Source: Gammaproteobacteria bacterium
GTDB taxonomy: Bacteria; Pseudomonadota; Gammaproteobacteria; JAIEPX01
Assembly: GCA_019748175.1 (NCBI GenBank)
Contig: JAIEPX010000008.1
Span: forward strand, 434,001-498,000
Direction: 5' to 3'
DNA length: 64,000 nt
The notes under the pieces were generated by a model, which worked only from the letters and a program-made list of their open reading frames with translations, had not been told where the DNA came from and did no database searches. How positions within the stretch are numbered: position 1 is the stretch's first letter; each line of letters begins with the position of its first letter. The position numbers and the translations under genes were made by a program. Shown one piece after another: positions 45,242 to 53,302 of this stretch.

Positions 45242-45362
45242 GGATTTTGGGTGTTTAGATCAATCAATGCCCGCTATTCAGGGGTGTTGATTTTAAAACC
45301 GGGAGATGCTTCCTTTAATCTATTTAGGGGAGAGAGTCACGATTCTCTCCCCTAACACCCCT
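45227..45362. repeat. Interleaved perfect inverted repeats between CFA-type gene and SOUL gene
   Basis: Three perfect stems are visible. GCATCTCCCGGTT (45227-45239) pairs with AACCGGGAGATGC (45297-45309). AGGGGTGTT (45280-45288) pairs with AACACCCCT (45354-45362). TAGGGGAGAGA (45325-45335) pairs with TCTCTCCCCTA (45344-45354). The first two interlock, which in RNA would be a pseudoknot or two alternative folds. The block lies in the 198-bp gap before the SOUL gene. It may be an RNA regulatory leader, a terminator region or a small mobile repeat. Confidence 0.6.
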
Positions 45363-45439
45363 CATCGCGGAAGGGAAATCTTCGAAAATATCTTGCAATA
45401 CACTTTATTATTTTACTACTTTCTCTTGGAGGAATCGTT

Positions 45440-46021
45440 ATGGCCAAATATGAAGAACCCGATTTTCAGGTAATTGAATCATATGATCAGATTCAGATTC
45501 GAGCCTATAAACCAATGATAATAGCTGAAGTCGAAGTGATGGGTGAAAGGGACGTTGCAATTAGTCAAGGTTTTCGTTTAATTGCTAATTATATATTTGG
45601 TAATAATGAGTCTAAAACCGCTGCAACAAAATCAAATGAAAAAATCAAAATGACAGTACCGGTCATACAACAACAGAGTGAAACAATTTCAATGACAGCG
45701 CCCGTTATGCAGCAGCAAAACGCAAACATAAATAACTGGTTAGTTCAGTTTGTTATGCCAAAATCTTATACCTTAAAGACTTTACCCAATCCCAATAATA
45801 CAAAAGTCAGACTTCGAGAAAAGGATGGCTATAAAGCGGTTGTGATACGTTTTTCGGGTTCGTCTAGCGCGCGTAATTTGCAAAATCATTTAATTGAACT
45901 GAAAAATTTTGTCAGTGCTCACAAACTCAACGTCATTGGTGGACCGATTTATGCTTTCTACAATCCCCCTTGGACGCTGCCATTTTTTAGGCGAAATGAA
46001 ATAATGTTGAAGCTTAGGTGA
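45440..46021 (+). CDS. SOUL haem-binding family protein
   Basis: This 193-aa protein starts at the ATG after TTGGAGG. The N-terminus YEEPDFQVIESYDQIQIRAY and the repeated KMTVPV / SMTAPV blocks are signatures of the SOUL/HEBP family. IGGPIYAFYNPPWTLPFFRRNEIML closes the domain. No signal peptide. Bacterial SOUL proteins bind haem or porphyrins. It is convergent with the large NB-ARC gene, with 17 bp between stops. Confidence 0.9.
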   Translation: MAKYEEPDFQVIESYDQIQIRAYKPMIIAEVEVMGERDVAISQGFRLIANYIFGNNESKTAATKSNEKIKMTVPVIQQQSETISMTAPVMQQQNANINNWLVQFVMPKSYTLKTLPNPNNTKVRLREKDGYKAVVIRFSGSSSARNLQNHLIELKNFVSAHKLNVIGGPIYAFYNPPWTLPFFRRNEIMLKLR

Positions 46022-46038
46022 AGAGAGGCAACACAAAA

Positions 46039-49000
46039 TCAGTGTCCAAAAGAGATAGGTGTCACACAACTTTTCATTAGTGCTGATAAGTAATCTAAGA
46101 TTTTATATAGCTGCGGTGTTATGTTAAATAAAACTTGGATATCAGCCGCTAAATTGATTATTTCAGGGTCACTCCTGTACTGAAGCGAAGCCTGAGCGCA
46201 TTTCATAGCATCCTCATAAGCCCCATTCAGCTTATAACATTTAGCTAACTCTCTGTATAAATTTGATAATTGAAAGGGATCCTTATAAATTTTAATCATG
46301 CCTTCAATCACGCTGATTACATCCTTATGGTGCCCCAAAGTACGCATTGCAACCACGTAAGCCATCATCGTTTGAAATGTGTACCTTGGAGTCCTTCGAT
46401 AATTATTTACTACACATTGTGACACATGCAAGCGTACTAGCTTATCGTCTCTTTTGGATTTAATTTCCTCAACATCAACTCTATTTCTAACCTCTTCAGA
46501 ACAACCGGGCAAAAGCGTTAACGTCTGCTCATAATCCTCTTCATTTAAACAAGACTGTATTTTCAACAATTGTACTTTAGATGGGTCTATTTCTGTCTCG
46601 GAAATTGCTAGAAACTTTTCTAACAATGATTTCTCACCTAAAATAACACAATATTCTACCAAACTAGGACAAACAGATAATGTTAATTTAGAATGATCAC
46701 CCAAAATATTAAAAATGAGCTTATGTATATGCAGCGTTTTTGGATGATACTTGCCGAAATAGTGACGAAATATTTTTAAAATGGCGATTGTTTCTCTTAT
46801 TGCCTCATCACATTTATTCAGATCCCACTGCACTAAGGCTCGATTGCATCGTGTCATAGCTGTTTCTACATGATCGAAGCCAAATTTTTTAGTTTGAATA
46901 TCAATGGCCTTGTTAATATAAGGCAGTGCCTTAATAGGATCTTTGAGTTCAATATAGTAAGCACCTAAATTCATCATTGATTTCGCTAGCATGGGGTGAG
47001 TCTTGCCCAACTTATTCATAATGATTTTTAAAGCTTTTAACTGATGTTCAATTGCCTTATGCTGATCGCGTGAAAATGAACAGACACTCGCCATGTTCAT
47101 TAGCACTTCTGCATATATTATCGCATCCGCTTTTTCAAATTGATGGCATAGTGCTTGCGCGCGATCCAGTTTTATCTTTGCTTCTTTTATCTCGCCTATT
47201 TCTACTAAAGCCTGACATATGCTTTTTAAAGTACTGATTAACATAGGATGATTTTCACCATAATAACTTTCCTGAATTCTCAAAGCTTCGTCGAATAAGA
47301 CTAAGGCCGCGGCAGCATCGCCTTTAGCACCTAAAGCGTTTCCTTTGACCATCAGAGAATCTAAAATGTGAGGATGCTTTTCTCCGTAATAGGCCTTTTT
47401 ACTTGCAAGCGCCCGGTCGATAAACTCAATTGTTTTATCTCTATCTCCAAGTGCAGCATAATCCATTGCTAAATGAGTTAGTGATGTCGCAATTTCAGGA
47501 TGATCGGGCTTTAAATCTCTTTCAGATAATGTGAGCGCTCTTTGATGAAAATCCAAAGCCTTTTCATCGTCACCTTGAGCAAGATAAACCAATCCTAAGG
47601 CAGAATTAATATGAATATTTTCCGGATGATCTTCGCCAAAACTACCGATGATAATTTCGCGAGCGTCACAAAGCAGTTTTTCTGCTTTTACGTCTTTACC
47701 GGATTGTCGATAAGCATCACCTAAGGTTACTAGAGTATTAACTGTCCTTGGATGCTTATCACCAAAAAATGCATTTTCTGTCTTCAATAATACCTTTAGA
47801 ATTTTTTTTGATTCCTTAGTCTCACCTAAATCGAGTAATACTTTAGCCTTGGCTGAAAGTGTTTTACTCAAATGATGATGACCATCCCCATAAAATCTAC
47901 GTTGCTTCTCCAGTACTTGATCAATTAGTATTAATGCATGCTTTGTCTCTCCAAGATCATGAAGTAATTCGCTCTTACTAATCTCAATCTCATCTAACAG
48001 GAGGTGATTTTCATCACCATAAAATGCTGTTAACACGGACAAGGCCTTTTGAATATAGGCTAAAGCTTCTTTATAGGATCCCAAAGTCATTAACGTTTTT
48101 GCAATTTTATATTTTGTTTTGGCAACCATATGATGCTCATCACCATATTCTGCTTGCTGCACAGACAAGATCTTTACAAGTAATTGATAAGACTGTTTTG
48201 CATCTCCTCCGACTCTGAGCCATTCACAAAGTAATACGGTGATCTCGAGCGTAGCAGGGTGGTCTGCACCAAAATATTTTTCACGTATTGAAATTGCTTT
48301 TTCTAAATATTCACGACACGTTTTATCATCACCCAGCCGACCAAAATCGCTCCCAAGATCGGCATAAGAGGGCGCAAGATAAATATGTTCTGACCCCAAA
48401 TCTCTTACAAGAATGGCAACTGCTTTTTTTCTATATTCGATCCCTTGTTTCGGGTCACCTAACTCACAGTATACAGAGGCCATATTTGCTAATGTATTAG
48501 CATAAAAGCTTTCTTCGATATCTTTCGATGCAGAGTATATTTTTTCTGCTCTTAGAAGGATTTGCTTGGCTTCTTCAAATTTGCCTAAATGTAAATAGGC
48601 ATCTGCAAGATTATTAAGATTTTGAAAAAGGTTTGGGTGTTCAGGCCCGTAGGTTTTTGTAATTAAAGCAATCACCTGTAATAGTGCTTTTTCCTGTTCC
48701 CTAGGATATCGAAGATTTCCATAGACTGAACCCAGCGTAGAAAAAATTCTAATCAAATAAGCGGGTTCATTTAAACCAAGAGCCTTATAAAAACTTTCTG
48801 CTTCATTTAGTAACTTCACACTGAGTTTATCTTTTCCTTGCTGCCGAAAAACCATCCCTATACTAATCATTATATCTAATAGTATTTTCTGGGTTTCAAT
48901 TTCATCCTTAGTATCACAAGTCTCTAATTTCTCTTTTAATTGTTGTAAATGTGGAAGTAATGCTTGCTGCCTCATTTCTTCAGAAAGAAGGTTATGATCT

Positions 49001-50655
49001 AAATGATAATAGGATCGTACATATTGACATACTTGATGCAAGGTTTGTTTCAGTTCATCCGCTTTTTTATTTTCAATGATCATGATCACGTCTTGAATGA
49101 CTTGATGAATGCGGAAGTTTTCAGGAACATCCGATTCTTCTAATAAACTGAATTGACGTAAGATGGTCAAGGTCTGATCAATCTCCACTTCAGCAGGGTC
49201 GTTTGGTATCCATTGACGTAATAATCCTTTTGGGATGGCTATTTCGGGCGCTAAAAAGGCCGTACCCATTAATAAGTTTTTTGCTTGGGCAAATCCTTCA
49301 TCTGATTCGCAATTGGCCTCAACTTGTTCTAATGAAAGCTGCACAACAGCGATCATAGTACTTTTAAACTGCCGTTCTTTTGCTCGTCGCTCTAGCTCAT
49401 AGGGGTCACTCCCAGGAACAGGCTCTGATAAATAGGCTTTTCTCGCATTCAGAAATTGTTTATAACGCTCACAAAAGGCATCTATGGAGCATTTTTTATC
49501 ATTGATGTAAGCAATTGCTTGTGTTACGGCGAGTGGGTAACGGCCCAAGGTTGTTGCTAACTTCTCAGCATCCTCATCGGACACCGGCTTTTCAAGCATT
49601 CGGTGGATATATTGTTTCGCATCTTCTAGAGTAAACACATCTAGGATTATCTTATTGATGCCCGGACCGAAATAACGAGCATTTCTTGTTGTGATCAAAA
49701 CATCCATTTTGGATTGATCAAACGATTCCGGACTATAGGCTGCTGCTAAACTTGCATTCGGCATATCATCAAATACAATTAAGCCTTTTCCTTTTTCACA
49801 TAATGTTTTATAGATTAATCGATATAAATCTTTGTCTTTTATTTGCTTCAAATCAAAACCAAATTCAGCACCCAACCTGGACAGTTGAGATTGCAGGTTA
49901 TTCTCTGCATTTTTTTCGTCTAAGCCGCCATTAAGCCATAGAACCCAAGCATATTTTTTTTCTCTAAATTGTTGCCGTGCATGAAAATTAGCCAGTGTAG
50001 ATTTTCCTATACCTCCGCTACCCGCTATTTGTGAGGTAACAGCATCCTGTTCACCTTCATCAGCATGATGAGGCTCAAGTGTGGAAATGACTTGTACACC
50101 TTCCTGGTGTATTTTTAACGCCTCCAATTCACGCTCTCGCCCTGTAAAGTGATTAAACGCCGGCGGCAATCCCATTAAAGGTTGAAAGGTTTTTTCCGGG
50201 ATACGGAATACAATTCGTATTCCATTCCGTTTATATTTCAAGATATCAATGGAACCTTGTTGATCTAAGAGTGTCATCAGCATTCGCGCTTCTTCTTCGG
50301 TGATTGATTTAGGAGAATGCTCACCCACCAGTCTTGTTAAATTCAATAACGTCTCTTCATCAATCGCCTTATCAACAATAATTTCAATAGGTTTTTCCTT
50401 CACGGTCAAAACACGTTTTGATGCATCAAAAGTAGAGGATTTTTCAGACAGCGTTACTACAGCGGCTCTTTCCTCTATTGTTGAAGCAATGCCTAAAGCT
50501 TCTTGGCCTATCACGTTAGGTGGTTGGTGCGCGCTAGCAACATCTAATAAAGCGCGCAGTTGCGGCATAAAGTTAATATGCAAAGCATTGGAATAATTCT
50601 TGATGCTGATCGTGCTTAATTCAGACAATAATGTCAGTTCTTTTTTCTGTTCCAT
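46039..50655 (-). CDS. NB-ARC ATPase with long TPR array
   Basis: This 1538-aa protein starts at the ATG at 50655, spaced seven bases from GAGGAG; a TTG five codons earlier overlaps that ribosome site. After a 165-residue N-domain comes the NTPase: FTGRERELEAL, Walker A GSGGIGKST near residue 215, Walker B GLIVFDDMP, sensor VLITTRNARYFGPG and RYPLAVTQAIAYI. The remaining ~1000 residues are tandem kinesin-light-chain-type TPRs (YGPEHPNLFQNLNNLADAYL; YGENHPMLISTLKSI; GKTHPMLAKSMMNLGAYY) recurring every 42 residues. Such proteins are sensors or scaffolds of the STAND class. Its role is unknown; no C-terminal effector domain is recognised, and the N-domain may be the effector. Confidence 0.85.
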   Translation of the reverse strand: MEQKKELTLLSELSTISIKNYSNALHINFMPQLRALLDVASAHQPPNVIGQEALGIASTIEERAAVVTLSEKSSTFDASKRVLTVKEKPIEIIVDKAIDEETLLNLTRLVGEHSPKSITEEEARMLMTLLDQQGSIDILKYKRNGIRIVFRIPEKTFQPLMGLPPAFNHFTGRERELEALKIHQEGVQVISTLEPHHADEGEQDAVTSQIAGSGGIGKSTLANFHARQQFREKKYAWVLWLNGGLDEKNAENNLQSQLSRLGAEFGFDLKQIKDKDLYRLIYKTLCEKGKGLIVFDDMPNASLAAAYSPESFDQSKMDVLITTRNARYFGPGINKIILDVFTLEDAKQYIHRMLEKPVSDEDAEKLATTLGRYPLAVTQAIAYINDKKCSIDAFCERYKQFLNARKAYLSEPVPGSDPYELERRAKERQFKSTMIAVVQLSLEQVEANCESDEGFAQAKNLLMGTAFLAPEIAIPKGLLRQWIPNDPAEVEIDQTLTILRQFSLLEESDVPENFRIHQVIQDVIMIIENKKADELKQTLHQVCQYVRSYYHLDHNLLSEEMRQQALLPHLQQLKEKLETCDTKDEIETQKILLDIMISIGMVFRQQGKDKLSVKLLNEAESFYKALGLNEPAYLIRIFSTLGSVYGNLRYPREQEKALLQVIALITKTYGPEHPNLFQNLNNLADAYLHLGKFEEAKQILLRAEKIYSASKDIEESFYANTLANMASVYCELGDPKQGIEYRKKAVAILVRDLGSEHIYLAPSYADLGSDFGRLGDDKTCREYLEKAISIREKYFGADHPATLEITVLLCEWLRVGGDAKQSYQLLVKILSVQQAEYGDEHHMVAKTKYKIAKTLMTLGSYKEALAYIQKALSVLTAFYGDENHLLLDEIEISKSELLHDLGETKHALILIDQVLEKQRRFYGDGHHHLSKTLSAKAKVLLDLGETKESKKILKVLLKTENAFFGDKHPRTVNTLVTLGDAYRQSGKDVKAEKLLCDAREIIIGSFGEDHPENIHINSALGLVYLAQGDDEKALDFHQRALTLSERDLKPDHPEIATSLTHLAMDYAALGDRDKTIEFIDRALASKKAYYGEKHPHILDSLMVKGNALGAKGDAAAALVLFDEALRIQESYYGENHPMLISTLKSICQALVEIGEIKEAKIKLDRAQALCHQFEKADAIIYAEVLMNMASVCSFSRDQHKAIEHQLKALKIIMNKLGKTHPMLAKSMMNLGAYYIELKDPIKALPYINKAIDIQTKKFGFDHVETAMTRCNRALVQWDLNKCDEAIRETIAILKIFRHYFGKYHPKTLHIHKLIFNILGDHSKLTLSVCPSLVEYCVILGEKSLLEKFLAISETEIDPSKVQLLKIQSCLNEEDYEQTLTLLPGCSEEVRNRVDVEEIKSKRDDKLVRLHVSQCVVNNYRRTPRYTFQTMMAYVVAMRTLGHHKDVISVIEGMIKIYKDPFQLSNLYRELAKCYKLNGAYEDAMKCAQASLQYRSDPEIINLAADIQVLFNITPQLYKILDYLSALMKSCVTPISFGH

Positions 50656-50956
50656 GGAAAAACTCCTCAAATCTTAAATTCATAGTTCTTTAAAACAGTC
50701 ACATCACGAACATTTTCGGTTACCGTAATGCAGACACTCTCGTGCCAACAATTGGTCAATAAAATCAGGTAATTATTGATAAGCCAAAACTGTAGTTTAT
50801 GGCTCAGAAGACGGAGGGTCAATCGGCGAAATGAAAGGGGGGCAGTGTAAAGGCGTCGCGACTCAAGACGCCACGCCTTCCCCATTCTGCTATTACCTCC
50901 AATTTGGTACGGTATGGACATAGTACCTGTCTATTGTTATACCTATAGATATATAC

Positions 50957-50985
50957 TTGACATGTACGGCAATCTGCCGTATACT
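50957..50985 (+). promoter_or_regulatory. Promoter with operator palindrome for the DUF1778/GNAT operon
   Basis: TTGACA (50957-50962) and TATACT (50980-50985) are 17 bp apart, a near-consensus sigma-70 promoter. The spacer carries a perfect palindrome TACGGCAATCTGCCGTA (50965-50981), placed so that a bound repressor would block RNA polymerase. Toxin-antitoxin operons are typically repressed at such sites by their own antitoxin. Confidence 0.75.
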
Positions 50986-51018
50986 TATATTTAAGAATAA
51001 TTGAGGAGTGCTTATATT

Positions 51019-51294
51019 ATGGCCACAGCAAAACATATCAATGCAAAACCAGCTCGTTTGGAAGCTCGTGTAACTGCTGAACAAAAAGATCTTTTTCAGC
51101 AAGCTGCCTCATTACTTGGGAGATCGTTGACAGATTTTATGGTGTCAGCACTGCAAGAAATTGCAAAGCGAACCATATTGGAACATGAGGTTATTCAATT
51201 GTCTTTACGAGATCAAAAATTATTCGTACAAGCAATTCTAAATCCCCCTGAACCTAATGCAAATTTACTTAAAGCGGCAAAGCGACATAGTTAA
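51019..51294 (+). CDS. DUF1778 antitoxin (TacA-like)
   Basis: This 91-aa protein starts at the ATG at 51019; a TTG six codons earlier is part of the TTGAGGAG ribosome site. The N-terminal ARLEARVTAEQKDLFQQAASLLGRSLTDFMVSA is a ribbon-helix-helix of the DUF1778 family. The acidic/Pro-rich C-terminus would neutralise the acetyltransferase toxin encoded 15 bp downstream. The RHH domain most likely binds the palindrome in its own promoter. Confidence 0.92.
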   Translation: MATAKHINAKPARLEARVTAEQKDLFQQAASLLGRSLTDFMVSALQEIAKRTILEHEVIQLSLRDQKLFVQAILNPPEPNANLLKAAKRHS

Positions 51295-51309
51295 TACAGA
51301 AAATTTAAA

Positions 51310-51834
51310 ATGAACTATGATCAATACCAAATATCTGTTCTTGATAAGCGTCATAATAAAAAAGCATTTTCATCGGGTGTTAGTGTTCTAGATCGTTATT
51401 TGGCAGAGCGTGCATCACAAGAAACTCGCCGCAATGTTTCGATAACTTACGTTCTCTCTGAACGAGGTTCTGAGATAATCGCTGGTTATTATACGCTATC
51501 ATCAAACGTAATTATGTTAGATGAACTGCCTGTCGATATTAAGTCAAAATTGCCATATTACCCTACACTACCCACCACCTTGCTTGGTCGTTTAGCGGTT
51601 GATAAAAAATATCTTGGCAATCAATTGGGTGAAAAATTATTAATTGACGCATTAAAACGCAGTTACGTAGCAAGTCAGACAGTTGCCTCAATGGCAGTTA
51701 TAGTTAAAGCAAAAGATAAGAGTGCTATCAATTTTTACAAACGCTATGATTTCACTGAATATCATGATACATCGGATAAATTATTTCTTCCTATGAAAAC
51801 TATAGAAAAAGTCTTTGTAGCAGCGTCGGTATGA
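51310..51834 (+). CDS. GNAT-family toxin (TacT-like)
   Basis: This 174-aa acetyltransferase is the partner of the DUF1778 antitoxin just upstream. SSGVSVLDRYLAERASQETRRNVSITYVL, IAGYYTLSS and the acetyl-CoA-binding block LLGRLAVDKKYLGNQLGEKLLIDAL are standard. Toxins of this group acetylate the amino acid on charged tRNAs and stop translation. All expected motifs are intact, so it is probably functional. Confidence 0.93.
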   Translation: MNYDQYQISVLDKRHNKKAFSSGVSVLDRYLAERASQETRRNVSITYVLSERGSEIIAGYYTLSSNVIMLDELPVDIKSKLPYYPTLPTTLLGRLAVDKKYLGNQLGEKLLIDALKRSYVASQTVASMAVIVKAKDKSAINFYKRYDFTEYHDTSDKLFLPMKTIEKVFVAASV

Positions 51835-51880
51835 TAAGATATTTGTAAAGTTTGCTAATTTGAAAAATACGTAATAAAAT

Positions 51881-51898
51881 TAGTACCCAAAATAGTAC
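51881..51898. promoter_or_regulatory. Repeated TAGTAC boxes upstream of the Phd-type gene
   Basis: TAGTAC occurs at 51881-51886 and 51893-51898, 12 bp apart, 13-30 bp upstream of the Phd-type start codon. As the GTAC core is self-complementary, the pair could be an operator bound by the antitoxin. Confidence 0.35.
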
Positions 51899-51910
51899 TT
51901 TGGAGATGGC

Positions 51911-52111
51911 ATGCAAACAATATCAGCTAGTGAAATCAAAAGGCATGGCATTATAGCTGTGGAGGAATTGTTGCCTGGAGGCTCTGTGTATATTACTAAA
52001 TATAACAAGTTAAAATTCGTCGTACTATCCGAAAAAGATTATGAAAATTTAAGTCTGAAGATAAAACATAAAAAGGGCCTATGTCTATCTGAATCGAGCT
52101 TGATGAACTAG
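51911..52111 (+). CDS. Phd/YefM-type antitoxin, toxin not seen
   Basis: This 66-aa protein starts at the ATG after TGGAGATGGC. ISASEIKRHGIIAVEELLPGGSVYITKYNKLKFVVLSEKDYENL matches the Phd/YefM prevent-host-death fold. No RelE-, Doc- or PIN-type toxin gene follows; the next gene, 30 bp downstream, is an ADP-ribosylglycohydrolase. It is either an orphan antitoxin or the leader of an atypical pair with that gene. The C-terminus is short, so the toxin-binding segment may be degraded. Confidence 0.75.
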   Translation: MQTISASEIKRHGIIAVEELLPGGSVYITKYNKLKFVVLSEKDYENLSLKIKHKKGLCLSESSLMN

Positions 52112-52141
52112 TGAATACTGCAGCGGCATAAAGGATTAATC

Positions 52142-53278
52142 ATGAGTATTAACGTGAATCTTAATGATGCTCAGTCAAGTGAAGCAATTCGCATCCGCTT
52201 TTTGGGCTCGCTATTGGGTGGTGCAGTAGGTGATGCTTTGGGTGCACCAGTCGAATTCATGTTGCGCGCTGAAATTATGCAACATTTTGGTCAAAAGGGT
52301 ATCACAGATTATTCTCCTGCCTACGGTAGGCTAGGCGCCATTACTGATGACACACAGATGACATTATTTACTGCGGAAGGACTTTTGCGTACTTGGGTCG
52401 CAGATCGCTTCAATCGAACTTCAAATTACATCGAGATAACGGCAAATGCTTATTTACGTTGGCTAATTACTCAAGGATTTCAACCGAATTGCAGATTAAA
52501 ATCTGAGATTATTAATACAGGCTGGATATTTAAACAGCATGAACTTCACGATCAACGCGCGCCCGGTAGCACTTGTCTTTCAGCATTAAGAGCGATGAAG
52601 ACGCTGGGTGAGATGGCTAGTAATGATAGCAAAGGTTGCGGAGGTGTCATGCGAGTTGCACCAGTCGGGCTTTTTACTTGGAGACTAAAGACAGCATTTT
52701 CATACCTAAACACATTTAGTTTAGGCTCTGAACTTGCCGGACTGACACATGGTCACCCAACGGGTGCTCTAACTGCAGGAGTGTTCTCAGTATTAATCTA
52801 TGCACTCATAGATGGGGCTACACTACCGGAAGCACTTATCATTGCTAAAGCGTGCCTATGCTCAGTACCTCATCATGAAGAAACATTGTCTGCTATTGAG
52901 TTAGCTGAACAGTTAACAAAAAGTAATTTGCCACACGAGATTGCAATTGCTGAACTTGGTCATGGCTGGATAGCCGAGGAAGCATTAGCTATCTCAATTT
53001 ACTGCGCTTTAGTTTCTAATAATTTTGAACAAGGTGTAGTTATGGCAGTAAATCATGATGGCGATTCTGATTCCACGGGTGCTATTGTCGGTAATTTGTT
53101 GGGTACTATGTATGGTGTAAATGCAATACCAGAAAAATGGTTGTCATGCCTTGAATTGCGTGATGTCATTACTGAACTTGCAATAGATCTTTACGATTTT
53201 CCAGATTGGGATATCGGCGAAAACTCAAAAAATAAAGAACGCAGTGAACAGATCTGGCAGAAATATCCCGGCTGTTGA
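52142..53278 (+). CDS. ADP-ribosylglycohydrolase family protein
   Basis: This 378-aa protein has the full set of ARH/DraG motifs: GSLLGGAVGDALGAPVEFM, GAITDDTQMTLFTAEGLL (metal-binding TDDT), GCGGVMRVAP, LTHGHPTG and NHDGDSDSTGAIVGNLLG (metal-binding DxDS). Enzymes of this family remove ADP-ribose from proteins, nucleic acids or small molecules using two metal ions. It might reverse an endogenous or host ADP-ribosylation; no partner transferase is in the window. It begins 30 bp after the Phd-type gene and may be co-transcribed. Confidence 0.92.
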   Translation: MSINVNLNDAQSSEAIRIRFLGSLLGGAVGDALGAPVEFMLRAEIMQHFGQKGITDYSPAYGRLGAITDDTQMTLFTAEGLLRTWVADRFNRTSNYIEITANAYLRWLITQGFQPNCRLKSEIINTGWIFKQHELHDQRAPGSTCLSALRAMKTLGEMASNDSKGCGGVMRVAPVGLFTWRLKTAFSYLNTFSLGSELAGLTHGHPTGALTAGVFSVLIYALIDGATLPEALIIAKACLCSVPHHEETLSAIELAEQLTKSNLPHEIAIAELGHGWIAEEALAISIYCALVSNNFEQGVVMAVNHDGDSDSTGAIVGNLLGTMYGVNAIPEKWLSCLELRDVITELAIDLYDFPDWDIGENSKNKERSEQIWQKYPGC

Positions 53279-53302
53279 TAGTATATAGAGATTTTTGCAA
53301 TT

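Noticed and set aside
50667..51102. Two minus-strand open frames in the NB-ARC / toxin-antitoxin gap
   Set aside because: They cover the promoter and operator of the toxin-antitoxin operon and have no protein-like composition.
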